Below, piece by piece: positions 9,565-19,411 of a DNA stretch of 64,000 bases (its first letter is position 1; the number at the start of each line of letters is the position of its first letter). Position numbers and translations under genes: made by a program. Under the pieces are notes generated by a model. It was given only the letters and a program-made list of their open reading frames with translations, did no database searches and was not told the DNA's origin. The stretch comes from Bacillota bacterium (GTDB lineage: Bacteria > Bacillota > Clostridia > Lachnospirales > Lachnospiraceae), in contig JAEWMB010000037.1 in assembly GCA_023457255.1 (NCBI GenBank), positions 62,001 to 126,000 on the forward strand, written 5' to 3'.

Positions 9565-11364
9565 CTATGCTAGGATCAATGGTATCTTTACGATAACCTT
9601 GGTATAACAGTCCTTCCTTGATGCTACGCTGATTCCGTAAGGTTCTCCAAAACTGATTTTGATACGATCTTGTACATTCTTTAACCCTATTCCATTCCCG
9701 GAACTTCCACTGGTTTCAATTTCACCGGAAATTTTGCGCTGAAGTCTTCTAACCTCTTCTTCTGTCATTCCCTTTCCTGAATCGGTAATCTCTATCGTAC
9801 AATAATCTTCAAATAGTATCCCCTTCATATAAATACTCGTATCCTCTGCAATCTCTTCAATTCCATGGCAGATTGCATTTTCAATAATTGGCTGCAATGA
9901 CATCTTTGGTATCTCCTGGCTCCAAACAATATCGGGCATATTGATGCTTAAATAAATTTCATAATCAAACCGAAGATTGATAAGCGCAAGATAATTTTTA
10001 ATATAATCAACTTCTTCTCTTACCGTCACATTCTTTGATACCCATTTCATGCTGTAGCGTAATAGCTTGCCAAGAGAGGTAACTGCATCAGCAATGTCGT
10101 ATCGTTCCTCAATCTCTGCCATCATTTTAATGGATTCCAGTACATTGTAAATAAAATGAGCATTGATTTGGTTTTGCAGCGCTCTAATCTCACTGTCTTT
10201 GACTAATAGTTCTCTTTTTAGCTGATCCTCCATCAAACTTGTAATTGTATCCATCATGTCATTAATCTGCCAGCTTAATTGCCCGATTTCATTGCTGGAG
10301 CAAACCGGTACCCTTATCGCTAAATCACCTTCTTTTACCTTTGTAACGGTGTTAATAACACGATAAAAATCACGAAGTACCAATCGAACCAAGAAATTCG
10401 CAGCATAGATTACTATAGCAACAACTCCGGAAAATCCAACAAGAAATACATTCCTTTTTTCGTTGATATCCTGAAGTGCATTTTTTAAAGAAACGATTTT
10501 TAATAGATGCCCATTAAACTGGTCTAGCGGTATATAGCCTACTACAACGGGTTCTTCATCAAGATACATATTATAATAATAAGACTCGTTGGTATCCTTT
10601 GGAATAGTCTTAAATACACCCTCCGCAAATCCGATCCACTTTTGATTTGAGCCCTCTTCCCCATAAAAGTACGTTCCATGTTCATCCACAAAACAAGTCC
10701 ACTGTTCTTCGTCCGATTCGTATATATCCGGGAATAAAACATCCATCTTTGTTGCAACTTCAATCAGAGCGTCTACTTTTTTCTTGGTGGCCTTAACCCG
10801 TGTTGCAAGCGATACAATATGTTTTGACGGCTTCAATACATAATAAGGAAAAATAGTACCGTCATAATCAAAATTCCAGAAAATCTTACGGGTATCTTCT
10901 TTCTCATACCAATCAAAATTATCGAGACGATCCATGTGATAAAGAACCGGCATCATTTCCGGTACTTTTTTAGCAGCGATGTAGATTCTGATCTGATAAA
11001 GATATGGATTACTGTTTACCAGCCGTTCAATGCTCCGAACATCATTTTTGGAGAATTCCATGATTTTACTTTTATCAACAGCTTTGGAATTCTGAAATTC
11101 GATTAACTTATCCCAAAAGCTTTCGCTGTTTAAGATAACCTGGGTTGACATATGACATAGTTCCACATTTTTTTGAATATGGTTATAACTTTGATTAATG
11201 CTGATTTCAACATTTTTGATTTTTTCCTTAATAACAGATTCCCTCATATTCTGAAAAAGAAGGACAGCTAAAATAACCATAGGAAACACTATGGTTCCAA
11301 TAATCAGTACCGTTATCTTATGATTTAACTTCATTGCTGAAAAAAGCTTTCTTAGTTCTCTCAT
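9565..11364 (-). CDS. YesM-type sensor histidine kinase
   Basis: About 599 residues from the start MRELRKL, which has AGGTG 7 bases upstream; the open frame extends to 11445 but without a good ribosome-binding site. Membrane helices lie near 15-36 and 304-327 and enclose an extracellular sensor domain of about 265 residues. HAMP (about 327-380) follows, then the His_kinase box INAHFIYNVLES with the phospho-acceptor His near 400, and a C-terminal ATPase domain with the N-box IIENAICHGIE and the glycine box DSGKGM and GNGIGLKN. It phosphorylates the regulator encoded next. Family assignment is firm; the ligand is not known. Confidence 0.92.
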   Translation of the reverse strand: MRELRKLFSAMKLNHKITVLIIGTIVFPMVILAVLLFQNMRESVIKEKIKNVEISINQSYNHIQKNVELCHMSTQVILNSESFWDKLIEFQNSKAVDKSKIMEFSKNDVRSIERLVNSNPYLYQIRIYIAAKKVPEMMPVLYHMDRLDNFDWYEKEDTRKIFWNFDYDGTIFPYYVLKPSKHIVSLATRVKATKKKVDALIEVATKMDVLFPDIYESDEEQWTCFVDEHGTYFYGEEGSNQKWIGFAEGVFKTIPKDTNESYYYNMYLDEEPVVVGYIPLDQFNGHLLKIVSLKNALQDINEKRNVFLVGFSGVVAIVIYAANFLVRLVLRDFYRVINTVTKVKEGDLAIRVPVCSSNEIGQLSWQINDMMDTITSLMEDQLKRELLVKDSEIRALQNQINAHFIYNVLESIKMMAEIEERYDIADAVTSLGKLLRYSMKWVSKNVTVREEVDYIKNYLALINLRFDYEIYLSINMPDIVWSQEIPKMSLQPIIENAICHGIEEIAEDTSIYMKGILFEDYCTIEITDSGKGMTEEEVRRLQRKISGEIETSGSSGNGIGLKNVQDRIKISFGEPYGISVASRKDCYTKVIVKIPLILA

Positions 11365-11466
11365 AGCAACACCTGTTCCTGCACTTCGGTCTGTGCATGT
11401 TATGTTTGTCAAAAATCCGGCTCCATAAAATAGCGGGGCAGACAACCGCCAGCCAAAACTTAAGAT

Positions 11467-11511
11467 GGGAAAAACAACCTGTATCTCTTCCTTTCAACAG
11501 GCTGTTTTCCC
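11467..11511 (-). terminator. Hairpin between binding-protein and kinase genes
   Basis: GGGAAAAaCAaCCTGT (11467-11482) pairs with ACAGGcTGTTTTCCC (to 11511). It lies between the solute-binding-protein stop and the kinase start. It could partly terminate or stabilise the upstream transcript, giving more binding protein than kinase. There is no T-run after the stem, so full termination is doubtful. Confidence 0.5.
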
Positions 11512-11557
11512 TTCACATAATCTCCGATTCTCTGATATTTAAATGTTTGACTTTTGA

Positions 11558-13255
11558 TTACTTAAGTCCTAGTTTTTCTTTTGCTTCCTTCATCATACCA
11601 GTTTTTGTTGCAAGTACTTTATCAAAACCAAAATCTTTTCTCTTCTGAACAAATGCATTCCAGATTGTATCAAAGTCCGCTTCTGTCTTAGCTAATAATA
11701 ACTGAGGTAATACAACACCCCATTCATTATCCACCTTACTTTGAATATCACTCTCGTCGGAATCTGCCGCAAGGCTTACATCATATTGAGATACTGAGAT
11801 AACATATGGGAAGGTCCAGCGCTCCATCTGTCCCAAAGGTTCCGGCGTTTCCACCGCCCATTTTAATGACATTGCATTATCCTGGAACATCCAGTAACAG
11901 GAATCTGCACCGTACTGTTTGTCGTAAGCGGCACGGTCTTCCGTTAAAAGCTGCTTCACTTCCGGCTTCATTGTTTCCTTACCCTCCACATAATCCCAGG
12001 TTACACCTTCCACACCTAACCAAGTCATATGCTGGCCATGTTCACTCATGAAGTAAGAACATAGCTGAATTGCACGGTCCGGGCGTTCACATTTCTTAGA
12101 AATCATTGTTACACACCAGCCATTGATACCAGTTCCAGGTAAGGTATAAGCCTCACCTTTAGAGTTCTTTGGTCCGTCAACCGCAATATAAATACTATTA
12201 GGATCATTTTTAAACAGTACTTTCTGCTGGTCCGCTAAGTCAGTTCTTTGATATAACATACAGAAGTAACGTCCCTGTGCAATTTTTTCTTCCATTTGTG
12301 CTCTCTTATCAACAAAGATATCTTCTTTTAAATATCCTTCCGCACCTAACTCACGAAATGCCTTTAACCAGCGAACTAATTCCGCATCGGTATATCGGTC
12401 ATAGTACTGTCCGTCTTTTTCATACGGAATTGCCAAGAAATTCGATAAATACTGGTCAAAGGATACATTACCAATTGCCCCGAATTCATGAGCGCCAACA
12501 GGAATGATTGGCTGTCCATTTACTTCCGGGAACATAGCTGCCGCTGCTTTCACTGCTGCAATAAATCCTTCCGGAGTTGTCATATCGGGACTTCCAATTG
12601 CTTCATACATATCCTTTCTTACAAGAAAAGTCTGATTGGAAGAGATATTATCATATTTTTCATAATCCTGCGGAGAGAAAGAAGAGTTTGGATATCCGTA
12701 GATATGTCCGTCTTCTTTTGTAAACCAGCCAATACGTCCTTCGTCTGCTACTTCAAACCAGTATGGATCATATTGAGCTGCCAGTTCATCCAAAGCGTAA
12801 ACCATTCCATCTTCAATCATTTGATTTACTTGGCCTTCCCACCAACCAATCGTTAATAAATCCGGTAAGGAATCGGATGCGATTAAAGAATTTAGTTTCT
12901 CTGCCTCATTACCCGCTGGAACGATGAATTCAATGTTACAGCCTGTTTCTTCCGTAATCGTCCTGGATACTAAGTTCTCACCCCAAGGAGTAGTAAACCA
13001 AGAAAAGTTTATGTACCATGTTAAGTCAACCTTATCGGATGCATTTTTCTGCCAGCCAGGAACCACTTCTTCCTGATTGTCATTATCCTTTGTTCCGTCT
13101 GCAGTACCTTCTGCTGATTTTGTTGGTTCTGCGGTTGCCCCTGCTGTTGGTTTTGTACCGGTTTGTTTCTCTTTCTTTTCACCACATGCAGCAAGAGAAA
13201 AAAGCATCGTGAAAACCAATAGAAGTGCAATCCATTTTTTACTACCCATTTTCAT
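11558..13255 (-). CDS. CUT1-type ABC transporter solute-binding lipoprotein (LplA/YtcQ-like)
   Basis: 565 residues. A lipoprotein signal peptide ends in LAAC with the lipidated Cys at residue 24. A Thr/Gly/Asp-rich flexible linker (about 28-68) follows, then a large extracellular solute-binding fold of family 1, at a size typical of the LplA/YtcQ group that serves plant or glucan oligosaccharides. It is encoded just downstream of two permease genes of the LplB/LplC type. No ATPase gene is nearby, as is usual where a shared MsmK-type ATPase energises several CUT1 transporters. The sugar bound cannot be read from sequence; the GH94 gene of the operon suggests a beta-glucan oligosaccharide. Confidence 0.9.
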   Translation of the reverse strand: MKMGSKKWIALLLVFTMLFSLAACGEKKEKQTGTKPTAGATAEPTKSAEGTADGTKDNDNQEEVVPGWQKNASDKVDLTWYINFSWFTTPWGENLVSRTITEETGCNIEFIVPAGNEAEKLNSLIASDSLPDLLTIGWWEGQVNQMIEDGMVYALDELAAQYDPYWFEVADEGRIGWFTKEDGHIYGYPNSSFSPQDYEKYDNISSNQTFLVRKDMYEAIGSPDMTTPEGFIAAVKAAAAMFPEVNGQPIIPVGAHEFGAIGNVSFDQYLSNFLAIPYEKDGQYYDRYTDAELVRWLKAFRELGAEGYLKEDIFVDKRAQMEEKIAQGRYFCMLYQRTDLADQQKVLFKNDPNSIYIAVDGPKNSKGEAYTLPGTGINGWCVTMISKKCERPDRAIQLCSYFMSEHGQHMTWLGVEGVTWDYVEGKETMKPEVKQLLTEDRAAYDKQYGADSCYWMFQDNAMSLKWAVETPEPLGQMERWTFPYVISVSQYDVSLAADSDESDIQSKVDNEWGVVLPQLLLAKTEADFDTIWNAFVQKRKDFGFDKVLATKTGMMKEAKEKLGLK

Positions 13256-13277
13256 TGTAAAATCCTCCCTTTATTTT

Positions 13278-14183
13278 TTATTCCTTAACTGCACCTATCA
13301 TCATTCCTTTTACAAAGTATTTTTGAAGGAATGGATAAACACAGCATATAGGTAATGTTGTGATAACCATGGCCGCCAATTTTATCGCAGTCGAAGTGCT
13401 GTCTTTTGCGCTGATATTAGAGGCTATGGAACCTGCCATCTGTGAAGACTGAACTTGTGCCACCATACGATAAAGATAGGTCTGAATCGGTTCCAGGGAA
13501 CGGTTATCTGTAATATACATTAATCCTCCAAAGTAATCATTCCATTGTCCAACCCCTGCAAACAAAGCAATGGTTGCCAGCACAGACTTTGATAAAGGGA
13601 TAATTACCTTACGAAAGATGGTAAAATCATTGGCACCGTCAATTTTCGCAGATTCCTCCAATGCATCAGGAATCTCTCGAAAGAAATTAATCATAATAAG
13701 TAAATTAAAAAAATTAAATGCCGCCGGAATAACATAAACCCAGAAGTTATTTAAGAGACCAAGCCCTTTAAACAACAGGAACGTTGGTATCAAGCCCCCG
13801 GAGAAGAACATCGTAATCGTTCCAAACGCCATGTAGTACTTTCTGCCAATCAGATACTTTTTAGAAAGGGGATAGGCTACCATGGCGGTAAACAATACAT
13901 TGACGGCGGTGCCAATGAAAGTCTTTGCAATCGTCACCTTAAAAGCCTGCAGTACACTGTTGTCACTGAATACTGTCTTATAGTTTTGCAAGGAAAACTG
14001 TCTTGGCCACCAGTAAATACCTCCCATTAATGCATCTGTCGCATCATTAAAAGAGTTTACAATAACATACCAAATTGGATAGATACAGACAAAACAGATA
14101 AATAACATGAATATCGTATTTAGGATGTCGAAGATTAAAGTTTTTCTGGAGCGTTTAATTCTAGATGATACACGTCTTTTCAT
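13278..14183 (-). CDS. CUT1 ABC transporter permease (LplC/YtcP-like)
   Basis: 301 residues with about six membrane helices and the permease EAA-type loop near ALEESAKIDGANDFTIFRKVIIPLS, which contacts the ATPase. The C-terminus KGMMIGAVKE is the usual ending of MalG-type CUT1 permeases. An AGGAGG site lies upstream of the ATG. It forms a heterodimer with the permease encoded 11 bases upstream and works with the downstream binding lipoprotein. Confidence 0.93.
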   Translation of the reverse strand: MKRRVSSRIKRSRKTLIFDILNTIFMLFICFVCIYPIWYVIVNSFNDATDALMGGIYWWPRQFSLQNYKTVFSDNSVLQAFKVTIAKTFIGTAVNVLFTAMVAYPLSKKYLIGRKYYMAFGTITMFFSGGLIPTFLLFKGLGLLNNFWVYVIPAAFNFFNLLIMINFFREIPDALEESAKIDGANDFTIFRKVIIPLSKSVLATIALFAGVGQWNDYFGGLMYITDNRSLEPIQTYLYRMVAQVQSSQMAGSIASNISAKDSTSTAIKLAAMVITTLPICCVYPFLQKYFVKGMMIGAVKE

Positions 14184-14194
14184 GCTGCAACCTC

Positions 14195-15136
14195 CTAGTA
14201 TAATGACCTGCCAAGCAGTTTTTTGCTGGAAAAGTTCGCAATTAACAATAGCATTAATGCAATAACTGACTTAAACAGGTTAACTGCTGTTGCATACGAA
14301 TACTTACCGAGTGTCATACCAACTTGATATACATAAGTGTCAATTACCTGGCTTCTGGAAATATTAATCTGATTTTTCAGAATCATTATCTGGTCAAAAT
14401 TCGCATTTAATAAGCCGGAAATCTGTAAAATCAACATGATAGCAATAGTTCCTTTGATAGAAGGCAACGTAATCTTAACTATCTTTTGCATCTTGGATGC
14501 TCCATCTACGGTTGCTGCTTCATAGAGTTGCTGATCTACCGAGGAGATGGCCGCCAGATAAATGATTGCTGACCATCCAAGCTCTTTCCAGCTATCCGAG
14601 ATTAATGCTACCCCCCAGAAGTATTTTGGATTGCCAAGATAGGAAACCGATCCGCTTGTAATATGCAGTGCTTGCAATAATTCATTAATTACGCCGGTAC
14701 TATTTAACCAAGTTGTTAAAATTCCACCCAGAACAACCCAAGATAAAAAGTGAGGCAGATAAGAGATTGTCTGAGTAAATTTCTTAAATTTCAGATTTCT
14801 GATTTCATTAAGCAGCAATGCGAAGATGATTGGAAGCGGAAATCCAATGATTAACTTTAAAAAGCTGATTCCAATCGTGTTTACCATAATGTTACTGAAG
14901 TTAGAATCCTGAAAGAATTCCACGAAATATTTAAACCCCACCCAAGGAGCCTCTGCAATTGATTTGGTAATTTTAAATTTTTTAAAAGCAATTACAATAC
15001 CACCCATAGGAATATAGTTGAAGATAAGCATCCATATAAGCCCTGGGATAACCATAAGCTGAAGATATTTCTGATTCATAAACTTAGCCCTGGTTACCGA
15101 TTTTTTTCTTTTCTTAGGTACACTCTTCTCTGTCAT
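14195..15136 (-). CDS. CUT1 ABC transporter permease (LplB-like)
   Basis: 313 residues. A basic cytoplasmic N-terminus is followed by about six membrane helices and the EAA loop QLYEAATVDGASKMQKIVKITLP. The N-terminal QLMVIPGLIWMLIFNYIPM is typical of the LplB group. It is the first gene of the transcription unit that runs down to the GH94 gene at 3754. A candidate operator lies about 80 bases upstream of its start. Confidence 0.93.
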   Translation of the reverse strand: MTEKSVPKKRKKSVTRAKFMNQKYLQLMVIPGLIWMLIFNYIPMGGIVIAFKKFKITKSIAEAPWVGFKYFVEFFQDSNFSNIMVNTIGISFLKLIIGFPLPIIFALLLNEIRNLKFKKFTQTISYLPHFLSWVVLGGILTTWLNSTGVINELLQALHITSGSVSYLGNPKYFWGVALISDSWKELGWSAIIYLAAISSVDQQLYEAATVDGASKMQKIVKITLPSIKGTIAIMLILQISGLLNANFDQIMILKNQINISRSQVIDTYVYQVGMTLGKYSYATAVNLFKSVIALMLLLIANFSSKKLLGRSLY

Positions 15137-15213
15137 GGTCTGTCCTCCGTTTCTTGTTCTACCTTTATTATAAAGACCATCGACTTTGTTAATAAGGAAC
15201 TGTATTTTGAAAA

Positions 15214-15234
15214 GGTATCATTTTTTTAGTTTTT
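15214..15234 (-). promoter_or_regulatory. Candidate regulator-binding motif upstream of permease operon
   Basis: A 21-bp motif whose plus strand begins GGTATCATTTTTTTAG and ends in five T. The same motif with one difference is at 17499-17519 upstream of the GH30 gene. It lies about 80 bases before the LplB-like start. Site for a YesN-type activator is inference. Confidence 0.4.
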
Positions 15235-15274
15235 AATCTCCCGATAAATTAATTACCAAAGATCAGTATTTAAA

Positions 15275-15904
15275 TTATCCCGGTATGGAAGGGTTTGTAA
15301 TATCAACTTTCCTCCAGATACTCTCATTTACCTCCACCTGATACTCTTTTTTTAACTCTTCGTATTTTTCTTCAAAGCGTAATTTTGCTTCTTTTTCATC
15401 CGACGAGAGTGTAAGAAGATAGTCTTCATAAAACTTTGTTGAGAGTGATATCTTCTCTTGTATCTCACCAAGTAACTCATCCGTTAATCCTAAGGTTTGA
15501 AGATTATTTGCAGGTATTGTTTTTTCAATATCGTCTGCCTGATCCCTGCATAGAAAACGCTCTTCTTCTGTTAAGGAATATCCTTCTTTTTCTGCCATCA
15601 AATAAAGTATTTCATATTTTATTGCATTATCTAATGCAAATTGTTTCATCTGATCCGCCATTGTTATGGAAGGCTTGTATTCTTTCTCCCAAAAATCTTT
15701 CTCCCCTAAAAACGAGGCATAGAGTTCTCCCTGCATCTTGGCAAGAAGCACATGATACATCATTTCATCCAAGGTTATTGCAGTCCCTCCCACAGAGACT
15801 ACCGCGGAATCTGCGGTCAAGGTAATTTTTTTACCACAGCTGCTAAGTACAAATAGGAGACAGCTAAGGAAAAGGAAAATGCTTAACTTTTTATCATGAT
15901 GCAT
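15275..15904 (-). CDS. SurA/PrsA N-domain-like lipoprotein
   Basis: 209 residues. A lipoprotein signal peptide ends in LSSC with the Cys at residue 23. The mature part is helical: AVVSVGGTAITLDEMMYHVL, then charged helices, as in the chaperone part of SurA/PrsA foldases. There is no parvulin peptidyl-prolyl isomerase domain; the protein stops where that domain would start. It would act on the outer face of the membrane. It follows the GH30 gene and is the last gene of the module-2 transporter operon. Role in that pathway is unclear; a chaperone for secreted proteins is the best guess. Confidence 0.65.
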   Translation of the reverse strand: MHHDKKLSIFLFLSCLLFVLSSCGKKITLTADSAVVSVGGTAITLDEMMYHVLLAKMQGELYASFLGEKDFWEKEYKPSITMADQMKQFALDNAIKYEILYLMAEKEGYSLTEEERFLCRDQADDIEKTIPANNLQTLGLTDELLGEIQEKISLSTKFYEDYLLTLSSDEKEAKLRFEEKYEELKKEYQVEVNESIWRKVDITNPSIPG

Positions 15905-16008
15905 ATTTACTCCTGTTCCGCGTACCTATACGCATTTTAATATTTAACGTCTATTCCTGTTTCTTATGGAGATTCAAAAACCGTTTTTATATTGGCCGCA
16001 CTTACCTT

Positions 16009-17346
16009 TTAAAAATCCCGGCAAATCACTGTGACAATACTATGGGAATTCACCTTAATTTCCCGGCCGATTCCATTCTCTCTCAATATAACAGATACCT
16101 CTTGATCCGATTTATTTAAAAGGATCACAGCACGCTCCCGGTTCGGATTAATAAACGCCGCAACCTCAATGAGATCCGTGTACTTGGTATAAGCGATGCG
16201 CTTCGCGCCAGGCATAATATACTTGCTGAAGTGACCTATATAATAGTAGGAAAGGTTAAATAAAATACTATCTTCTTCTAAGTTACACATGATAGGAGCC
16301 TGACAGAAATTTCCTGCATGATTTGGACCTCCCTTTTCATCTAACAGCAGATTCCAATCCATATACCCGTGCATACCATGGTTTAAATTACCCAAGATAT
16401 CATGAGCGTACATTTCTGCCTTCCAAACCTCGGAGGAATCCAAAAATCTTCCATACTCCACACAACCTTCTGTGAATAGAAGTTCCTGTTCCGGAAATTG
16501 CTCGCGTACCAGGTCAAGTGCTTCAAAATGATCCCCGGTATACCAATGAAATGCGACACCGCTTATGTACTCTCTCGCTTTTGCATCGATAAGAATATCC
16601 CTTGCACGCTCATACAGCAGCTCTTTGTTATGATCCCAAACATATAACTTGACATCCGAAAGCCCCTCTTCCTTAAACACCGGGCCAAGATAATCCCGGA
16701 CAAATTCCATTTCCTGTACTGCACTATAACGGCAGGAATCCCAAACCTGAGTTGCTTCCGGCTCATTTTGTACCGTTAACATAGAAATTATGATTCCATC
16801 TTTTTTACAATCCTGTACATAAGCTGCTATGTATTTCGCCCAGGTTTTCTTGTATTCCTCCTTCAATTCTCCGCCATGATTCATCTCATGATTTGTCTTC
16901 ATAAACGCCGGCGGGGACCATGGAGAGGCTAACAAAGTAAGCGTTTCCCCGCTTAGTTCCATTGCCGCTTTTATCATAGGCACAATAAATTCCCTGTCTC
17001 TGTCACGATTAAACTTTTCCGCAATCTCCTCATCTTTTTCTAAATAAGCATAATTGGAAAGAGAAAAATCACAGCTATTGATATGAGTTCTTCCTAAGGT
17101 ATAATGAATTCCCTCCTTACCAAAATAAGCATTAAGAACAATCTCTTTTTTCTCTTTACTAAGCTTAGAAAAATTAAATCCGGAAGCCTCCGTAAACGCC
17201 CCTCCAAACCCTCGAATCGTCTGATAGGTTAGTTCCGGGTATAGGTTTACAACCTGATTGCTCCCTGCTTCGCCTGCTATAACTTCCTCCGATTCTTGTA
17301 AAAATAATCTGTTATGATAATCTGTTGTCACTGTTTTCATTTTCAT
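16009..17346 (-). CDS. GH30-family glycosidase, cytoplasmic
   Basis: About 445 residues from the ATG preceded by AAGGAG; the frame is open to 17481 but the extra 45 residues resemble nothing and a good promoter lies inside them. The GH30 core begins at TIRGFGGAFTEASGFNF. The acid/base Glu is in LTVQNEPEATQVWDS and the nucleophile Glu in LLFTEGCVEYGRF. HWYTGDHFEAL and MDWNLLLDEKGGPNH are also family segments. It ends with a small beta-rich domain. No signal peptide, so it acts on imported sugars. GH30 enzymes of this kind are beta-glucosidases, glucosylceramidases or beta-1,6-glucanases; the exact activity is not determined. It follows two CUT1 permease genes of the same operon. Confidence 0.88.
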   Translation of the reverse strand: MKMKTVTTDYHNRLFLQESEEVIAGEAGSNQVVNLYPELTYQTIRGFGGAFTEASGFNFSKLSKEKKEIVLNAYFGKEGIHYTLGRTHINSCDFSLSNYAYLEKDEEIAEKFNRDRDREFIVPMIKAAMELSGETLTLLASPWSPPAFMKTNHEMNHGGELKEEYKKTWAKYIAAYVQDCKKDGIIISMLTVQNEPEATQVWDSCRYSAVQEMEFVRDYLGPVFKEEGLSDVKLYVWDHNKELLYERARDILIDAKAREYISGVAFHWYTGDHFEALDLVREQFPEQELLFTEGCVEYGRFLDSSEVWKAEMYAHDILGNLNHGMHGYMDWNLLLDEKGGPNHAGNFCQAPIMCNLEEDSILFNLSYYYIGHFSKYIMPGAKRIAYTKYTDLIEVAAFINPNRERAVILLNKSDQEVSVILRENGIGREIKVNSHSIVTVICRDF

Positions 17347-17476
17347 TCCAGCATATCTCCTTCCTACCCCAATCTTTTTCCAGCAATATAAAGAAAAGGG
17401 TATTTGCAACGTACCTTCCTTCAAAGAACTACCATTTACAAACCCCTTTTTATCATAACGAAAATCACACTCTCCC

Positions 17477-17519
17477 ATCATATCTTTATTTCTAATATGG
17501 TGTCATTTTTTTAGTTTTT
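17477..17519 (-). promoter_or_regulatory. Candidate promoter and operator before the GH30 gene
   Basis: On the minus strand ATGACA (17501-17506) and TATGAT (17477-17482) are 18 bases apart, a plausible sigma-A promoter. The -35 overlaps a 21-bp motif (17499-17519) that also lies upstream of the LplB-like gene. This would give the GH30 gene its own transcript starting inside the longer open frame, supporting the shorter start. Confidence 0.4.
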
Positions 17520-17521
17520 CT

Positions 17522-18367
17522 TTAACCTTTTACTGCTCCCGCAACAAGACTTTGCTGCACCTGATTGCTAAGTAAGAAATAAATAAGAATCGTTGGCAAG
17601 GTTGCAATTACCATACCTGCACCAATTAAGCCCCAATCGGTAGAATATTGTCCTGCAAATGACATAATACCAACCGGAAGTGTACGATATGCCGCGCTGT
17701 CTACAAGGGTATTGGCAAACATCAATTCATTCCAGGTCCCAAGGAAGGTAAAAATAGATGCCGTAGCAATTGCTGGTCGAATGATTGGCAGTATGATTTC
17801 CAGAAAACAGCGAAAGATACTACTACCATCGATGTAAGCTGCCTCTTCGATTTCTTTTGGAATCCCTTTATAAAATCCTGTTAAAATCATAATACTCATC
17901 GGAAGAGCAAACGAAATATACGGGATTAATAACCCAAGATATCCACCCTTTAATCCAAGGTAGTCTAACACTTGAAATAAAGGAAGTAATGCTGCCTGCG
18001 TTGGAATCATAATTCCAAGAGAAAATAAACCGAATACGAATCCACGGAGCCTCCACCTCATCCTGGCAATTGCATATGCCGCCATTGCAGAAAATAATCC
18101 GGCCGCAGCTACCGTCATAAAGGAGTAAAACACGGAATTTAAAAAGTATTGCAGAATACCACCGTCGGTTAGCGCCATGTTATAGTTTATAAAGCGAAAT
18201 TGTCTGGGTAATCCAATGATGTTTTCTCCAAAGATTTCAACGTTGCTTTTTAGTGAAAAAGTAATCAGCCAATATAACGGGAATAGCTGTGTAATTGCAA
18301 TCAGGCTTAAGACAAGGAGTAACGTGGCTTTTTTTATTTTTTTAGATGTTATGCTTCTTTTCTTCAT
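17522..18367 (-). CDS. CUT1 ABC transporter permease (MalG-like)
   Basis: 281 residues from the ATG preceded by GAGG; the frame extends to 18430 but lacks a site there. About six membrane helices, the EAA loop EIEEAAYIDGSSIFRCFLEIILP, and the usual C-terminus QQSLVAGAVKG. It pairs with the permease encoded upstream (18442-19335) and the binding lipoprotein at 19526-20830. Confidence 0.93.
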   Translation of the reverse strand: MKKRSITSKKIKKATLLLVLSLIAITQLFPLYWLITFSLKSNVEIFGENIIGLPRQFRFINYNMALTDGGILQYFLNSVFYSFMTVAAAGLFSAMAAYAIARMRWRLRGFVFGLFSLGIMIPTQAALLPLFQVLDYLGLKGGYLGLLIPYISFALPMSIMILTGFYKGIPKEIEEAAYIDGSSIFRCFLEIILPIIRPAIATASIFTFLGTWNELMFANTLVDSAAYRTLPVGIMSFAGQYSTDWGLIGAGMVIATLPTILIYFLLSNQVQQSLVAGAVKG

Positions 18368-18441
18368 AGTTACCTCATTTCTGCACAGGTATGAATGTAC
18401 ATGGAGCCATGCATGTTCTTTTCCGCACATCCCAACTAATC

Positions 18442-19335
18442 TTAGACTGCGGATGCATTGTCTTCTGCTTTTTTAAATAATCTTCCAATCCAAAAGCTAA
18501 ACAAAAGACATTCCACCACTATTAAAAATGCTTGTGCACTACCATATCCATATAAGCCACGACGGAATAAACTATTGTACATCAAAGTTCCCGGAACTTC
18601 GCTCGCATGGTTCGGTCCTCCGCCGGTCATTACATAAATTAAATCAAAGGCACGAAGTGAACCGGTGAGAGAAAATATGAGACAAGTTTTGATAACCGGA
18701 GCTAAAAGAGGGATTGTAATTTGAAAGGATATCTGATGTTTCGATGCCCCGTCAATCTTGGCCGCCTCATAATAGTCAGTTGAAACAGACTTAATCCCTG
18801 CATAAAACAATAGCATATGGTAACCGATGTATTGCCAAACTGCTGGAATCACAGTAGCTAAAAATGCAGTGGATGGAGTGGATAACCAGGAGAATTCAAA
18901 GTCTTCTCTGCCAAAAAACCGAATAATGAGATTAAGCAAACCATATTCACTGTGGAAAATCTTCATCCATAGCTGTCCGATTACCATGCTTGATATCACA
19001 ACCGGTACAAAATAAACCGTTCGAAAAAACTTTTCCCCTTTTACCCCTCTTGCCAGAACAATTGCTATCAATAGCGATATTGGTAATTGAATGAAAATAG
19101 ATGCACCTGCCAGAATAAATGAGTTGATAACTGCTCTCGGGAAATACCGGTCTTTCGAAAATAAATCGATATAATTTTGTAAGCCGATAAATTTCATAGT
19201 ACCTACTCCGTCATATTCAAACAAACTATAGATACCGGATGCTACCAAAGGAGCAACAACAAAGCAGAGAAACAGCAGCAATGCAGGTAATATAAAGAGG
19301 GCTATTGTTCTTTTTTTACCTAACATACGATCCAT
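18442..19335 (-). CDS. CUT1 ABC transporter permease (MalF-like)
   Basis: 297 residues from an ATG with GGAGGG upstream. About six membrane helices, with the EAA loop DYYEAAKIDGASKHQISFQITIP. DLIYVMTGGGPNHASEVPGTL is a strong MalF/UgpA-type signature. It is encoded after the binding lipoprotein and a hairpin terminator-like element, and before the partner permease. Confidence 0.94.
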   Translation of the reverse strand: MDRMLGKKRTIALFILPALLLFLCFVVAPLVASGIYSLFEYDGVGTMKFIGLQNYIDLFSKDRYFPRAVINSFILAGASIFIQLPISLLIAIVLARGVKGEKFFRTVYFVPVVISSMVIGQLWMKIFHSEYGLLNLIIRFFGREDFEFSWLSTPSTAFLATVIPAVWQYIGYHMLLFYAGIKSVSTDYYEAAKIDGASKHQISFQITIPLLAPVIKTCLIFSLTGSLRAFDLIYVMTGGGPNHASEVPGTLMYNSLFRRGLYGYGSAQAFLIVVECLLFSFWIGRLFKKAEDNASAV

Positions 19336-19411
19336 AGAAATTCCCTCCAATCTAATAACAAGGGTGTTTGTCAGACAAAGTAAACCCTTTTTTCTATTCT
19401 TGTTTATAAAA

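Noticed and set aside
12488..12856. 122-residue plus-strand open frame
   Set aside because: It lies wholly inside the binding-lipoprotein gene on the other strand and has no ribosome-binding site or recognisable motif.
15436..15825. 129-residue plus-strand open frame
   Set aside because: It mirrors the SurA-like lipoprotein gene, which has a proper signal peptide and start site.
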